This document shows, piece by piece, positions 1-6,841 of a DNA stretch of 17,146 nt. Position numbers and translations under genes: made by a program. The stretch's first letter is position 1. Each line of letters starts with the position of its first letter. This stretch comes from a bacterium. GTDB lineage: Bacteria; Babelota; Babeliae; Babelales; RVW-14. Under the pieces are notes generated by a model, which saw nothing but the letters and a program-made list of their open reading frames with translations, was not told the origin of the DNA and searched no databases. Location of the stretch: positions 1 to 17,146 of the forward strand of contig JAHFBQ010000026.1 of the NCBI GenBank assembly GCA_023249935.1, given 5' to 3'.

Positions 1-7
1 AATGAGA

Positions 8-39
8 AGAGGCGGGAGTATAAATTCCCGCCTCTTTTT
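8..39 (+). terminator. Rho-independent terminator of an upstream gene
   Basis: A perfect 10-bp stem (AGAGGCGGGA at 8-17 pairing with TCCCGCCTCT at 26-35) has an 8-nt loop and runs into a T5 tract at 35-39. The T tract lies on the plus side, so it most likely ends a plus-strand gene that lies before the window. Confidence 0.8.
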
Positions 40-79
40 CTTACTAATTTCTACAGTTGATTGTGCTAACTAATGGGTC

Positions 80-108
80 TTTCCCGCGTAGGCGGGGATG
101 ACGTCGTG
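80..108. repeat. Short GC-rich palindromic repeat (REP-like), single copy
   Basis: CCCGC (83-87) and GCGGG (92-96) form a small hairpin, followed by the family tail GGGATGACGTCGTG. The same core (GTCATCCC plus a GC-rich palindrome) recurs at 1735-1765, 1867-1896, 3393-3420, 4479-4505, 11939-12144 and 12421-12453. It lies just beyond the stop of the minus-strand gene that ends at 163 and might fold in its mRNA, but it has no clear T tract. Confidence 0.7.
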
Positions 109-162
109 TTATTAGAAGCTGCTGTACAATTAGATCGTGACGAGTATGAGGTATAACCATCT

Positions 163-843
163 CTACTCTAGTGTGCGTCTTACAAAATTAAAAATTCGCG
201 GCTTGCTCCGCTCAAAATGTTCGGTAATTTTTGTGCTGCCATCATCTTGTGCGAATATAAAAAGTGTGTTTGGGTGGCGCAGGTTGCGTGAACTTGTTGC
301 AATAAAATTATCAACAGAGTTGGTTTGATTGACGTGGAAGCGATCATTATGCGCCAGCATATTTTTTCTGACCGCATAGTTGAGGTTGTTGATAGCCTTT
401 GCTGATTGATTGCCGATGAGCTGAAGGTCTACATCCTGTTTACCGATGCGAAAGAGGCCGGCGGTAAGAAGTAAGGCTGGTAGCGTGCCGGTGTCGCCAT
501 GCAGAAAGCAGGTACTTGCTTTACTAGTGTTTTGTTCAGCAGCGATGGTGTCGAGTGTTTGTAGGAGGTCTCCGATAAAGCGTTGTTGGTTTTGTGCTAA
601 GTGCCAGGTTGTTGTGGCATGATTTGTTTTGATGAGGTGGTCGAAATATTCGAGCAGTTGTATACCGTTTGTGTTGCGTGCGCGTAGGGCATTGTAAAGA
701 TGTGGTAGATATTTACGGAACGCGGCGTTGTGTTGAGGTATCGGTGTGAATTTTTTTGGTGTTGCTTGTGCCGTTGCGCCATGAAAGGCTGCCAGCATAA
801 GGAGCATGTGAAACAATGCGTTGTGAAACAGTATTTTCTTCAT
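163..843 (-). CDS. Exported protein of unknown function (226 aa)
   Basis: I do not recognise this protein. The frame is open upstream to a GTG at 921, but I chose the ATG at 843. It is preceded by GGGGGA at a normal ribosome-binding distance and is followed at once by a classic signal peptide (MKK, a hydrophobic core, then cleavage near ATAQA, about residue 25). The mature part is mostly helical and polar, with a Leu/Thr/Gly-rich stretch (LHGDTGTLPALLLTAGLF) and a hydrophobic NTLFIFAQDDG segment that could be a strand and turn of an alpha/beta fold. No catalytic motif stands out. It lies 79 bp downstream of another exported-protein gene on the same strand (923-1576), so the two may be co-transcribed. 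It likely acts in the periplasm or outside the cell. Confidence 0.65.
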   Translation of the reverse strand: MKKILFHNALFHMLLMLAAFHGATAQATPKKFTPIPQHNAAFRKYLPHLYNALRARNTNGIQLLEYFDHLIKTNHATTTWHLAQNQQRFIGDLLQTLDTIAAEQNTSKASTCFLHGDTGTLPALLLTAGLFRIGKQDVDLQLIGNQSAKAINNLNYAVRKNMLAHNDRFHVNQTNSVDNFIATSSRNLRHPNTLFIFAQDDGSTKITEHFERSKPRIFNFVRRTLE

Positions 844-922
844 AATTCCCCCATGAGTGAAAAATGTTTTACACTTTTCAGTATGATAGGGGTGATGCGC
901 AGCGCGCAATGATACGTGCACT

Positions 923-1576
923 TCACTGCAAGGTATGAGAGATTAATTGAATTTCTTCTGTTAAAAAAATATTGAATGCTTGCAAAATAAGCGCGGCTGT
1001 ATGCTCGTCTCCAAGCGCGGCGTCACCTTGGCGTAGGTAGGCGCCATAGAGTGATGCTGCTTCCTCGCGCAGTGTCTGAGGGGCATAGAAGGCGTAATCT
1101 GGCCAATCAGCTAAAAAAGCTTTGAGTGTGGCGGTGTGTGGTTTAACGAACTGGTCTGTGCATAGTGTTAATAAAAAGTAGGTGGCTATGCCGCTGATGA
1201 AGAAGGTTGCCGCCTGTAGAAGCGAGGGTGCTGCCGGTATTTCTGGCAGTGTGAATGGTGTGTCATCGTCCGCAACAGTCTTTGGGGAAAATTTTGTTCG
1301 TGCGTTGGTTAACATGGTGTGCACTTGTACCAGTTGGTTGAACCTTCGTACCTGCGGGAATGATTTTCTTGGTGTTGGATCGATGTGCGACACTGCCAAT
1401 GCGGCACCAAGGCCTATCAATGCCGAAGTGCTAATCTTTCCTAGGCGCCACCATTGTGGAACTTGTGGTTCGAGAGCGTCTTGCATTACGAAACACATCT
1501 GTGCACGTTTTTCTGCCGGCATGGCTTCTAGGCTGGGTGGGAGGAGAAAGAAGAGGGTGAAAATGATGTGCAGCAT
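923..1576 (-). CDS. Exported or membrane protein of unknown function (217 aa)
   Basis: Not recognised. The open frame extends to a TTG at 1639, but the ATG at 1576 is better. It has AGGGG upstream and opens a signal peptide or anchor (MLHIIFTLFFLLPPSLEA). Two further hydrophobic segments are visible: STSALIGLGAALAVSHI near residues 50-66 and LLQAATFFISGIATYFLLTL near residues 119-138. Between them is a basic, polar stretch. This suggests a small integral membrane protein with a soluble C-terminal helical part rich in Ala and Leu. It lies upstream of, and on the same strand as, the gene at 163-843, with only 79 bp between them, which suggests an operon of two envelope proteins. The GC content is slightly higher than in the plus-strand genes nearby. 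Confidence 0.6.
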   Translation of the reverse strand: MLHIIFTLFFLLPPSLEAMPAEKRAQMCFVMQDALEPQVPQWWRLGKISTSALIGLGAALAVSHIDPTPRKSFPQVRRFNQLVQVHTMLTNARTKFSPKTVADDDTPFTLPEIPAAPSLLQAATFFISGIATYFLLTLCTDQFVKPHTATLKAFLADWPDYAFYAPQTLREEAASLYGAYLRQGDAALGDEHTAALILQAFNIFLTEEIQLISHTLQ

Positions 1577-1969
1577 GCTACCCCTGCGTTGTTGCTGAAA
1601 AACTGCGCATAGTCTCACACGCTTTATGAGGGTGGTCAATGAGGAAAAAGGGGGAATTAACTCTTTAGCCTTTTACCCGCCGACGTCGTCCCGGCCCTTC
1701 GACATGCTCAGGATAAACTTCGACCGTGCCTCCTGACGTCGTCCCGGCGAAGGCCGGGATCCAGGCTTAACTTTAAAGACTGTATAATTTCAGAGGCTCT
1801 CTTCATTATTCGTGGCATGAACATTAAAAAAATTGTCCCTCTAAAGAAATAAAATTTTCAGGAAAACCTGGATCCCGGCCTTCGCCGGGACGACGTATAG
1901 TAGTTACTTTAGCTCGTATTTTAGCACATCAAACTCTTAGAAAGCAGGGGTGTTAGAAAAGGTCAAATT
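1577..1969. other. Gene-free stretch carrying palindromic repeats
   Basis: About 390 bases between two minus-strand genes. No convincing reading frame is seen. It holds the perfect inverted repeat pair listed separately, a partial copy of the same family at 1679-1694, and a second repeat type at 1695-1718 (CCCTTCGACATGCTCAGG). A diverged copy of the second type lies at 14181-14221. I could not pick a reliable promoter for the gene starting at 1576. Confidence 0.6.
1735..1896. repeat. Perfect 30-bp inverted repeat pair with a 101-bp AT-rich centre
   Basis: The left arm 1736-1765 (ACGTCGTCCCGGCGAAGGCC, then GGGATCCAGG) is the exact reverse complement of the right arm 1867-1896. Each arm also carries its own small palindrome (CCCGGC next to GCCGGG). 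The 101 bases between (1766-1866) are AT-rich and non-coding. The layout resembles paired REP/BIME units or a small MITE. I see no clear target-site duplication. Confidence 0.85.
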
Positions 1970-2653
1970 CTACTGCAAGCGATGAGACCGATTTTGATAG
2001 CAGGTTTTTATGGTGTGAATTTGATCTTTGTTGAGCGTGACTGGGTTGCGCGCAATGAGCCACTTGATACCTGGTGTTGAACCCTTAGCCATTGTTTTAT
2101 TAAAAGGTGTCAGCGGCGTGCCTGCTGGCAGTAGGGTTGCTAGGTTGAGGTTGTGGCGGATGTTGGTTTTGCATGTTTTAAAGGGGATGATTTTTTTGAG
2201 GCTGGTAATGAGTCTGTTGTACAGAGAATTGTGCTGTGTGCCCTCTTGGATAAGTACACTGATAACGGCAAGCTCTCGTTTGTTATTTTCGTGTACGAAG
2301 TGAGCTTCAAGTGGGAAGCGTTTGCCATTGACCGTGTGTTCGCTGGGATAGTGAAAATGAAGGTTGAGCAAGTTGTAGCGCTGATTGCCCATGGTAATGA
2401 AATTGGCGGTGCCGGTTTGTGGTGTTACGTGGATGACTTGGTGCTTGTTTTCAAGTGCCCAGTGAGGGATAAGAGCTTGGTAGGAGATTGCTGGCTGAGT
2501 TGTTTTTTTTACAGCATTTTTTTGCTGCTTTGTATTTGTCATACCGGGCGCCGTTTTTTTCTGCAGCGGTTTTGAATTAGTAGTTGCTTGTACGATTGAA
2601 AAAAAAATAAATAACAAAAAGATTGGCGCTCTGCGCCTAGGCATGTTGTTCAT
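1970..2653 (-). CDS. Alpha-type carbonic anhydrase homolog, exported, with altered active site
   Basis: Alpha carbonic anhydrases hydrate CO2 to bicarbonate at a zinc held by three histidines, usually in the periplasm. After a signal peptide (residues 1-23) and a Lys/Thr-rich linker, family hallmarks follow. LHFHYPSEH (98-106) gives ligands H99 and H101 and the E105 that matches Glu106 of human CA II. LEAHFVH (115-121) gives ligand H118 and E116. ENKHQV places H71 at the proton-shuttle position. LLPAGTPLTPF and IKWLIARNPV (196-205) match the C-terminal part. Two departures are clear: the N-terminal QSPI region is missing, and the usual LTTPP segment reads TMAKG, so the gatekeeper threonine is gone. 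It may be a slow enzyme or a non-catalytic relative. The ATG at 2653 has a GGGGGG tract upstream. An alternative ATG lies at 2644. Confidence 0.85.
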   Translation of the reverse strand: MNNMPRRRAPIFLLFIFFSIVQATTNSKPLQKKTAPGMTNTKQQKNAVKKTTQPAISYQALIPHWALENKHQVIHVTPQTGTANFITMGNQRYNLLNLHFHYPSEHTVNGKRFPLEAHFVHENNKRELAVISVLIQEGTQHNSLYNRLITSLKKIIPFKTCKTNIRHNLNLATLLPAGTPLTPFNKTMAKGSTPGIKWLIARNPVTLNKDQIHTIKTCYQNRSHRLQ

Positions 2654-2874
2654 GACACCCCCCGGTATCGATCTGTTCCCCTAATAAATCCCCATACTCA
2701 AGGTACTTGGTTGGTGGGGGCAAGCGCAAGCTAATGCAAGAAGCGTTTTATGCTGTGCCGGTAGCGTAGGCGTTGTTCGGTCTCTTTATACAAATTGCTG
2801 CAATAGAGAGCAGAAGTGTGTATTTTCTAGAGCTAAGGGGTTTATCTTCTTGCTACTTATCAAGGGGGTGTGCG

Positions 2875-3339
2875 ATGGGGTTGAAAAAAAGGATACAAAG
2901 CTTTTTAGTAGTAATGTTGGTAGCTGTAACCGTGTTTGCTGCTGACGGTAATAAAAAAACGCCGACCTGTGTTGATGCTTTGGTTGCGGCAATAGATAAA
3001 CTCATTGCTCAAGCCCCTAATCCGTGCGAATTATGTTCTGCTCGTTTTTCAGGTGATAGAACGTTAAGGCTTAACGATGGCAGAACAATAGCATTCAGCC
3101 GGGAGCAGGCTAGTGCCTTAAAAAGTTGTCAGCGCTGTTGGTCTGACTTTAATTATCTTCTTCAATATGAGGCGCAATTGGCTCAGGTTGAAACTGAATT
3201 AGCTGCGGATGAGGAAATGGCTGGATGCCTTGCTTGTGTAAGGCTTGCTCTTAAGCGGTTTAACCGCGATGTTATGCGTAAGCAACTTGCTCAGGATAAG
3301 CGAGATTGGCCGCATTTACGAGTGGATATCAGTGGCTGA
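2875..3339 (+). CDS. Small exported protein with three CxxC motifs (154 aa)
   Basis: Not recognised as a named family. The frame is open from 2773, but the ATG at 2875 has AAGGGGG seven bases upstream and starts a good signal peptide (MGLKKRIQ, then a hydrophobic core ending FAADG near residue 25). The mature protein has seven cysteines: C32 and three CxxC pairs, CELC (51-54), CQRC (85-88) and CLAC (118-121). They are spaced by about 33 residues, which suggests either bound metal or disulfides in the periplasm. The rest is helical, with an acidic stretch (ETELAADEE) and a basic C-terminus. It is divergent from the carbonic anhydrase gene (221 bp between starts), but no shared promoter was identified. 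A hairpin spans its stop codon. Confidence 0.7.
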   Translation: MGLKKRIQSFLVVMLVAVTVFAADGNKKTPTCVDALVAAIDKLIAQAPNPCELCSARFSGDRTLRLNDGRTIAFSREQASALKSCQRCWSDFNYLLQYEAQLAQVETELAADEEMAGCLACVRLALKRFNRDVMRKQLAQDKRDWPHLRVDISG

Positions 3340-3369
3340 GTAAAGATTTATTGCAAATTTTTACTCAGC
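3335..3369 (+). terminator. Stem-loop over the stop codon, possible transcript end
   Basis: GCTGAGTAAA (3335-3344) pairs exactly with TTTACTCAGC (3360-3369). The stem includes the TGA stop of the preceding gene. The bases after the stem are not T-rich, so it may protect the 3' end or be a weak terminator rather than a standard one. Confidence 0.4.
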
Positions 3370-3392
3370 ATCTATCCTATCCATCCTCTCTT

Positions 3393-3420
3393 GTCATCCC
3401 AGTCTAGGCGCTGGGATCCA
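3393..3420. repeat. Single REP-like hairpin unit
   Basis: ATCCCAG (3396-3402) pairs with CTGGGAT (3411-3417). The edges GTCATCCC and GGGATCCA match the repeat family seen elsewhere in the window. A T6 run follows at about 3424-3429, so it could also help end the transcript from 2875-3339. Confidence 0.65.
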
Positions 3421-3593
3421 TGCTTTTTTGTCTAGTACTAAGCAAAAATTCATATAAAACAGCCTTTTTCACTAAAACATCTGGCTTGGCTTTTGACAAT
3501 TAGCCAATATTGAGCCAACATTTATGCTCTTTGGGATATTATGAATGGTTTTTGGGAGATGAAGTTTATGATTAAAATCGCTTTGGGGATTGC

Positions 3594-4376
3594 ATGAATA
3601 TTTTTTTAAAACACAAATGTACCGTGTTACTTTTTGTAGTACTGTCTCTAGTGGTGGGGAGTAGTGTAGTGTCTGCAGCAGCACAGCAGGCAACATCTAA
3701 TAGAGTTGTTAGGGCTGGGCTGCTTAGTGAGAAAAGATCTCGTGTGAGGCTTCTTGGTGTAAAAAGACCTCGGGCAGTGTTAGGTTTAAGGTTAAATTTC
3801 TCGCTTGAGGCGGAAGGTCTACAGCGGTATGAAAATAGACGTCGCGTTGAGTGTCGCAATGGTTTTGCGGTAGGTGGTTGGGTATTAAACGGTGTGACCG
3901 CTGAAAAAGAAAAGATAAAACAGGCTGATCAATCTATGCTTGAAGATGATGCAGATAGTGATGTCAATGAAATTACCGACCCATTTTTCAGCGCTATCAC
4001 TGATGGTGATGAGGGATATGTTAAGTCCTTGCTTGAGCGTGCGGCAATGCGAGGATTAGAACATCTTGAGAGGTTGCTTTCTCAGAACAATACTGAAGAT
4101 GGTACTTATGCAACCCCAATACATGAGATGGTCTCTTACGGAAATATCGGAATGTTGCTTGCTGTGTTTCATGTAATAGAACACCGTGTTCCTCGGGGTA
4201 AGCAATGGGATTTTATTGCAAAACTCTTCAGTGCTAGAAATATCTGGAACAATCGGCCGCTTACGGATTGTGACAATGATGCTGTAAAGCTGTTGGTTCA
4301 TACTGAAGTGCTAAGATTGACAAATATGGATGTGGACTTTTCTAGCCCAGTGGTTTGTGATGGGTATGTTGCATAG
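3594..4376 (+). CDS. Exported ankyrin-like repeat protein (260 aa)
   Basis: The ATG at 3594 has GGGGA six bases upstream. Residues 1-29 form a signal peptide (MNIFLKHK, hydrophobic core, SSVVSAAA). Residues 30-110 are basic and probably unstructured. From about residue 128 to 240 there are helix-turn-helix units resembling degenerate ankyrin repeats: DPFFSAITDGDEGYVKSLLE, then ATPIHEMVSYGNIGMLLAVF (compare the family's TPLHxAxxxGhxxhhxxLh), then RPLTDCDNDAVKLLV. Ankyrin domains bind proteins, and exported ones in host-associated bacteria often act on the host. That role is only an inference here. The gene stands alone on its strand and ends 49 bp before the hairpin shared with dnaK. The C-terminus after the third unit is short, so the repeat array may have been trimmed. 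Confidence 0.7.
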   Translation: MNIFLKHKCTVLLFVVLSLVVGSSVVSAAAQQATSNRVVRAGLLSEKRSRVRLLGVKRPRAVLGLRLNFSLEAEGLQRYENRRRVECRNGFAVGGWVLNGVTAEKEKIKQADQSMLEDDADSDVNEITDPFFSAITDGDEGYVKSLLERAAMRGLEHLERLLSQNNTEDGTYATPIHEMVSYGNIGMLLAVFHVIEHRVPRGKQWDFIAKLFSARNIWNNRPLTDCDNDAVKLLVHTEVLRLTNMDVDFSSPVVCDGYVA

Positions 4377-4425
4377 GGCGCGTCTGATAAAACCGCTCCG
4401 GATGGTTTTCTGCGTTGAAATCAGG

Positions 4426-4476
4426 ACAAATTAAGAGTCGGCCGGGTACAAAACACCCGGCCGACTCTTAATTTGT
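4426..4476. terminator. Bidirectional terminator, 22-bp perfect hairpin
   Basis: The left arm 4426-4447 is the exact reverse complement of the right arm 4455-4476, with a 7-nt loop (ACAAAAC). The core GAGTCGGCCGGGT is GC-rich and the outer part TTAATTTGT is T-rich on both strands. It lies between the ends of two convergent genes (3594-4376 and dnaK) and so serves both. Confidence 0.85.
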
Positions 4477-4478
4477 AG

Positions 4479-4505
4479 ATCCCGAATCAAGTTCTGGATG
4501 ACAAG
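4479..4505. repeat. Degenerate REP-like fragment next to the dnaK stop
   Basis: GATCCCGAATCAAG then TTCTGGATGACAAG carries the family edges GATCCCG and GGATGAC but a poor central palindrome. It ends two bases before the dnaK stop codon. It is probably a decayed copy. Confidence 0.5.
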
Positions 4506-4507
4506 AA

Positions 4508-6433
4508 TTACTGTTTTTCTTCGAAATCAGCGTCGATAGGGCCGGTGCCATTGTTGCTTTGTGATGATGCCGCTGAGCTGGCATCTTGTTGCGAAGCACT
4601 GTCAGCTGCTTGACCTTCGGTGCCTTTCTTTTGATACAAAATTTCTGCAATTTTGTATGACGCTTGGGTGAGTTCATCGGTTGCCTTCTGCATTGCATCA
4701 GCGTCGTTTTCTTGTTCTTTAAGCACCTTCTTGGCTGCTTCAAGAGCTTCTTCTACTTTGCTGACTTCAGCCATCGGCAACGTTTCTTTATTTTCGCTCA
4801 AGGTCTTTTCGATTTGCAGTACCAACTGATCAAGTTGGTTACGCTTCTCTACCGTCTCACGACGTTTCTTGTCGTCAGCTTGGTGTTCTTGTGCTTCTCT
4901 GACCAACCGTTCTACTTCATCTTTGCTCAGCCCTGAGCTGTTGGAGATGGTGATCTTTTGTTCTTTGTTGGTGCCCAAATCTTTTGCTGAGACGTGCAAG
5001 ATACCGTTTGCATCGATGTCGAAAGCAACTTCGATTTGTGGTACGCCGCGCTTTGCAGCTGGTAATCCGTCGAGACGGAACATGCCAAGTGTTTTGTTGT
5101 CTTTTGAAAACTCGCGTTCACCTTGCAGCACATGGATGTCTACCGCGCCTTGATTATCATCAGCGGTTGAAAACACTTGCGACTTGCGGGTTGGGATGGT
5201 GGTGTTGCGTTCGATCAAGCGGGTGGTTACGCCGCCGAGTGTTTCGATACCAAGTGAGAGTGGGGTTACGTCGAGCAACAGCACGTCGGTAACGTCACCA
5301 GCCAAAACGCCGCCTTGAATTGCTGCGCCGACAGAGACCACTTCATCAGGGTTAACCGATTTATTTGGCTCTTTGCCGAAGAAGTCTTTGACCATCTGTT
5401 GAACTTTTGGAATACGGGTTGAACCGCCGACGAGAATAACTTCGTCGATTTTGCCTGCATCAACACTAGCATCTTGCATAGCGCGTTTACATGGCTCGAA
5501 CAATTTTTTAAAAATGCCATCGCAAAGGTGTTCAAACTTTGCGCGGGTTATTTTATGCACAAAATGCTTAGGGCCGCTTGCATCTGCGGTGATGTATGGC
5601 AAGTTGATTTCTGTTTCTGAGGCGGATGAAAGCTCGATCTTAGCTTTTTCAGCAGCTTCTTTGAGACGTTGTAGCGCCATTTTATCGCTGCGCAGATCGA
5701 TACCGTTTTCTTTTTTGAATTCTTCTACGAAGTAGCCGATGAGACATTCGTCGATGTTGTCGCCACCGAGCATGGTGTCGCCGTTGGTAGATTTTACTTC
5801 TACGACGCCATCACCAACTTCGAGAATGGAGACGTCGAAGGTGCCGCCACCAAAGTCGAACACGGCGATGGTTTCATGATTTTTTTTATCGAGGCCGTAG
5901 GCAAGTGCTGCGGCGGTAGGTTCGTTAATGATGCGCTTAACGTCAAGGCCAGCGATTTGACCAGCAATTTTGGTTGCTTGTCGCTGTGCATCGTTGAAGT
6001 ATGCAGGTACCGTGATAACGGCATCAGTTACTGTTTCGCCCAAGTAATCTTCGGCTGCTTTTTTTAGCTTGCCGAGAACGGCTGCTGAAATTTCTTCAGG
6101 TGCATATCCCTTGCCTTTGATCTCAATGGCACAATCACCGTTCGTGCTGCCAACCACTTTGTAAGGAACAAGGGTTAGTTCGTTCTTGTTAATTTCACTA
6201 AATTTTTTACCAACGAAGCGCTTTGCGGAGAAGATGGTATTTTCTGGATTGGTAACCGCTTGGCGTTTCGCGATAGTACCGACGAGGCGTTCGTTGTCTT
6301 TGGTAAATGCAACGATAGAAGGGGTTGTGTTTGCGCCTTCTTGGTTAGGGATTACTTTGGCGATGCCACCTTCCATGAAGGATACAACTGAATTGGTTGT
6401 TCCAAGATCGATGCCGATAATTTTCTTTGCCAT
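4508..6433 (-). CDS. dnaK: Chaperone protein DnaK (Hsp70), 641 aa
   Basis: Cytosolic ATP-driven chaperone that binds exposed hydrophobic stretches of unfolded proteins and works with DnaJ and GrpE. The length is normal for the family. The nucleotide-binding domain shows the phosphate-1 loop GIDLGTTNS (7-15), the segment IINEPTAAALAYG, phosphate-2 FDFGGGTFD and the adenosine motif VGGSTRIP. The linker DVLLLDVTPLSLG follows near residue 390, then the substrate domain with its TTIPTRKSQVFSTA strand. The C-terminal lid is helical and ends in a Ser/Gln-rich tail with GPIDADFEE, a variant of the usual acidic end. The ATG at 6433 has AAAGG upstream. No grpE or dnaJ is adjacent. It is convergent with the ankyrin-like gene and shares its terminator. 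A strong vegetative promoter lies upstream. Confidence 0.98.
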   Translation of the reverse strand: MAKKIIGIDLGTTNSVVSFMEGGIAKVIPNQEGANTTPSIVAFTKDNERLVGTIAKRQAVTNPENTIFSAKRFVGKKFSEINKNELTLVPYKVVGSTNGDCAIEIKGKGYAPEEISAAVLGKLKKAAEDYLGETVTDAVITVPAYFNDAQRQATKIAGQIAGLDVKRIINEPTAAALAYGLDKKNHETIAVFDFGGGTFDVSILEVGDGVVEVKSTNGDTMLGGDNIDECLIGYFVEEFKKENGIDLRSDKMALQRLKEAAEKAKIELSSASETEINLPYITADASGPKHFVHKITRAKFEHLCDGIFKKLFEPCKRAMQDASVDAGKIDEVILVGGSTRIPKVQQMVKDFFGKEPNKSVNPDEVVSVGAAIQGGVLAGDVTDVLLLDVTPLSLGIETLGGVTTRLIERNTTIPTRKSQVFSTADDNQGAVDIHVLQGEREFSKDNKTLGMFRLDGLPAAKRGVPQIEVAFDIDANGILHVSAKDLGTNKEQKITISNSSGLSKDEVERLVREAQEHQADDKKRRETVEKRNQLDQLVLQIEKTLSENKETLPMAEVSKVEEALEAAKKVLKEQENDADAMQKATDELTQASYKIAEILYQKKGTEGQAADSASQQDASSAASSQSNNGTGPIDADFEEKQ

Positions 6434-6505
6434 AATGCAAAGCCTTTCTGTAGCTAAATTTATATATTTTGGTGCGAGAGCTGCTTGCTAAGCCCAATGA
6501 AGTAA

Positions 6506-6534
6506 ATCTTAGTCTGTTGATGTAGATATGTCAA
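6506..6534 (-). promoter_or_regulatory. Sigma70-type promoter of dnaK
   Basis: On the minus strand the sequence reads TTGACA (6529-6534), a 17-base spacer, then TAAGAT (6506-6511). The -35 box is perfect and the spacing is ideal. The start would fall near 6499, giving a leader of about 65 bases. No CIRCE element (TTAGCACTC-N9-GAGTGCTAA) is seen in the leader or around the promoter. Confidence 0.75.
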
Positions 6535-6841
6535 ATGGATTTTAAGAAAATATGAGTCAGGTACGCTCAACCTAGGATGGTTTTCCCTTCCTGGACGATT
6601 CAAGTAGAAACTTTTTGTCCGATAATAAATTTCCTAATTGTTTGGTGTGGGCAATTTTTCTGCATCTGGCGATGGCGATGCAAGGATTTGCAAAAGCTTT
6701 GAAGGAGTAAGTTTAAAAATTTATTGCCGTAAACTCATTGTTAAATTTTAGATGAAAATTATTGCATAGCTGGGTGTGTAGTGAATGTGTTACGTAATAA
6801 ACCATATAGATTTTGCAGCGTCATGAGGGAGTAGCGAAAAT
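6535..6841. other. Intergenic stretch between divergent genes, no gene seen
   Basis: About 300 bases between the dnaK promoter and the large surface-protein gene. It is AT-rich and holds no convincing frame. A promoter for the plus-strand gene must lie here, but none of the candidates (for example TTGCCG at 6724 followed by TTAGAT) is close enough to consensus to call. Confidence 0.5.

Noticed and set aside
111..160. tRNA-like stretch
   Set aside because: No acceptor stem or TPsiC-type GGTTCRA arm could be built; it is just spacer.
1182..1598. 138-residue plus-strand frame
   Set aside because: It lies opposite the exported-protein gene 923-1576, has no ribosome-binding site, and its composition is typical of an antisense shadow.
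1735..1896. CRISPR array
   Set aside because: Only two repeat units, in opposite orientation, with a single 101-base gap; no regular direct repeats or spacers.
2153..2575. 140-residue plus-strand frame
   Set aside because: It is antisense to the carbonic anhydrase homolog, whose zinc-site motifs clearly mark the true strand.
6434..6534. CIRCE heat-shock operator before dnaK
   Set aside because: No TTAGCACTC-N9-GAGTGCTAA or close variant found on either strand.
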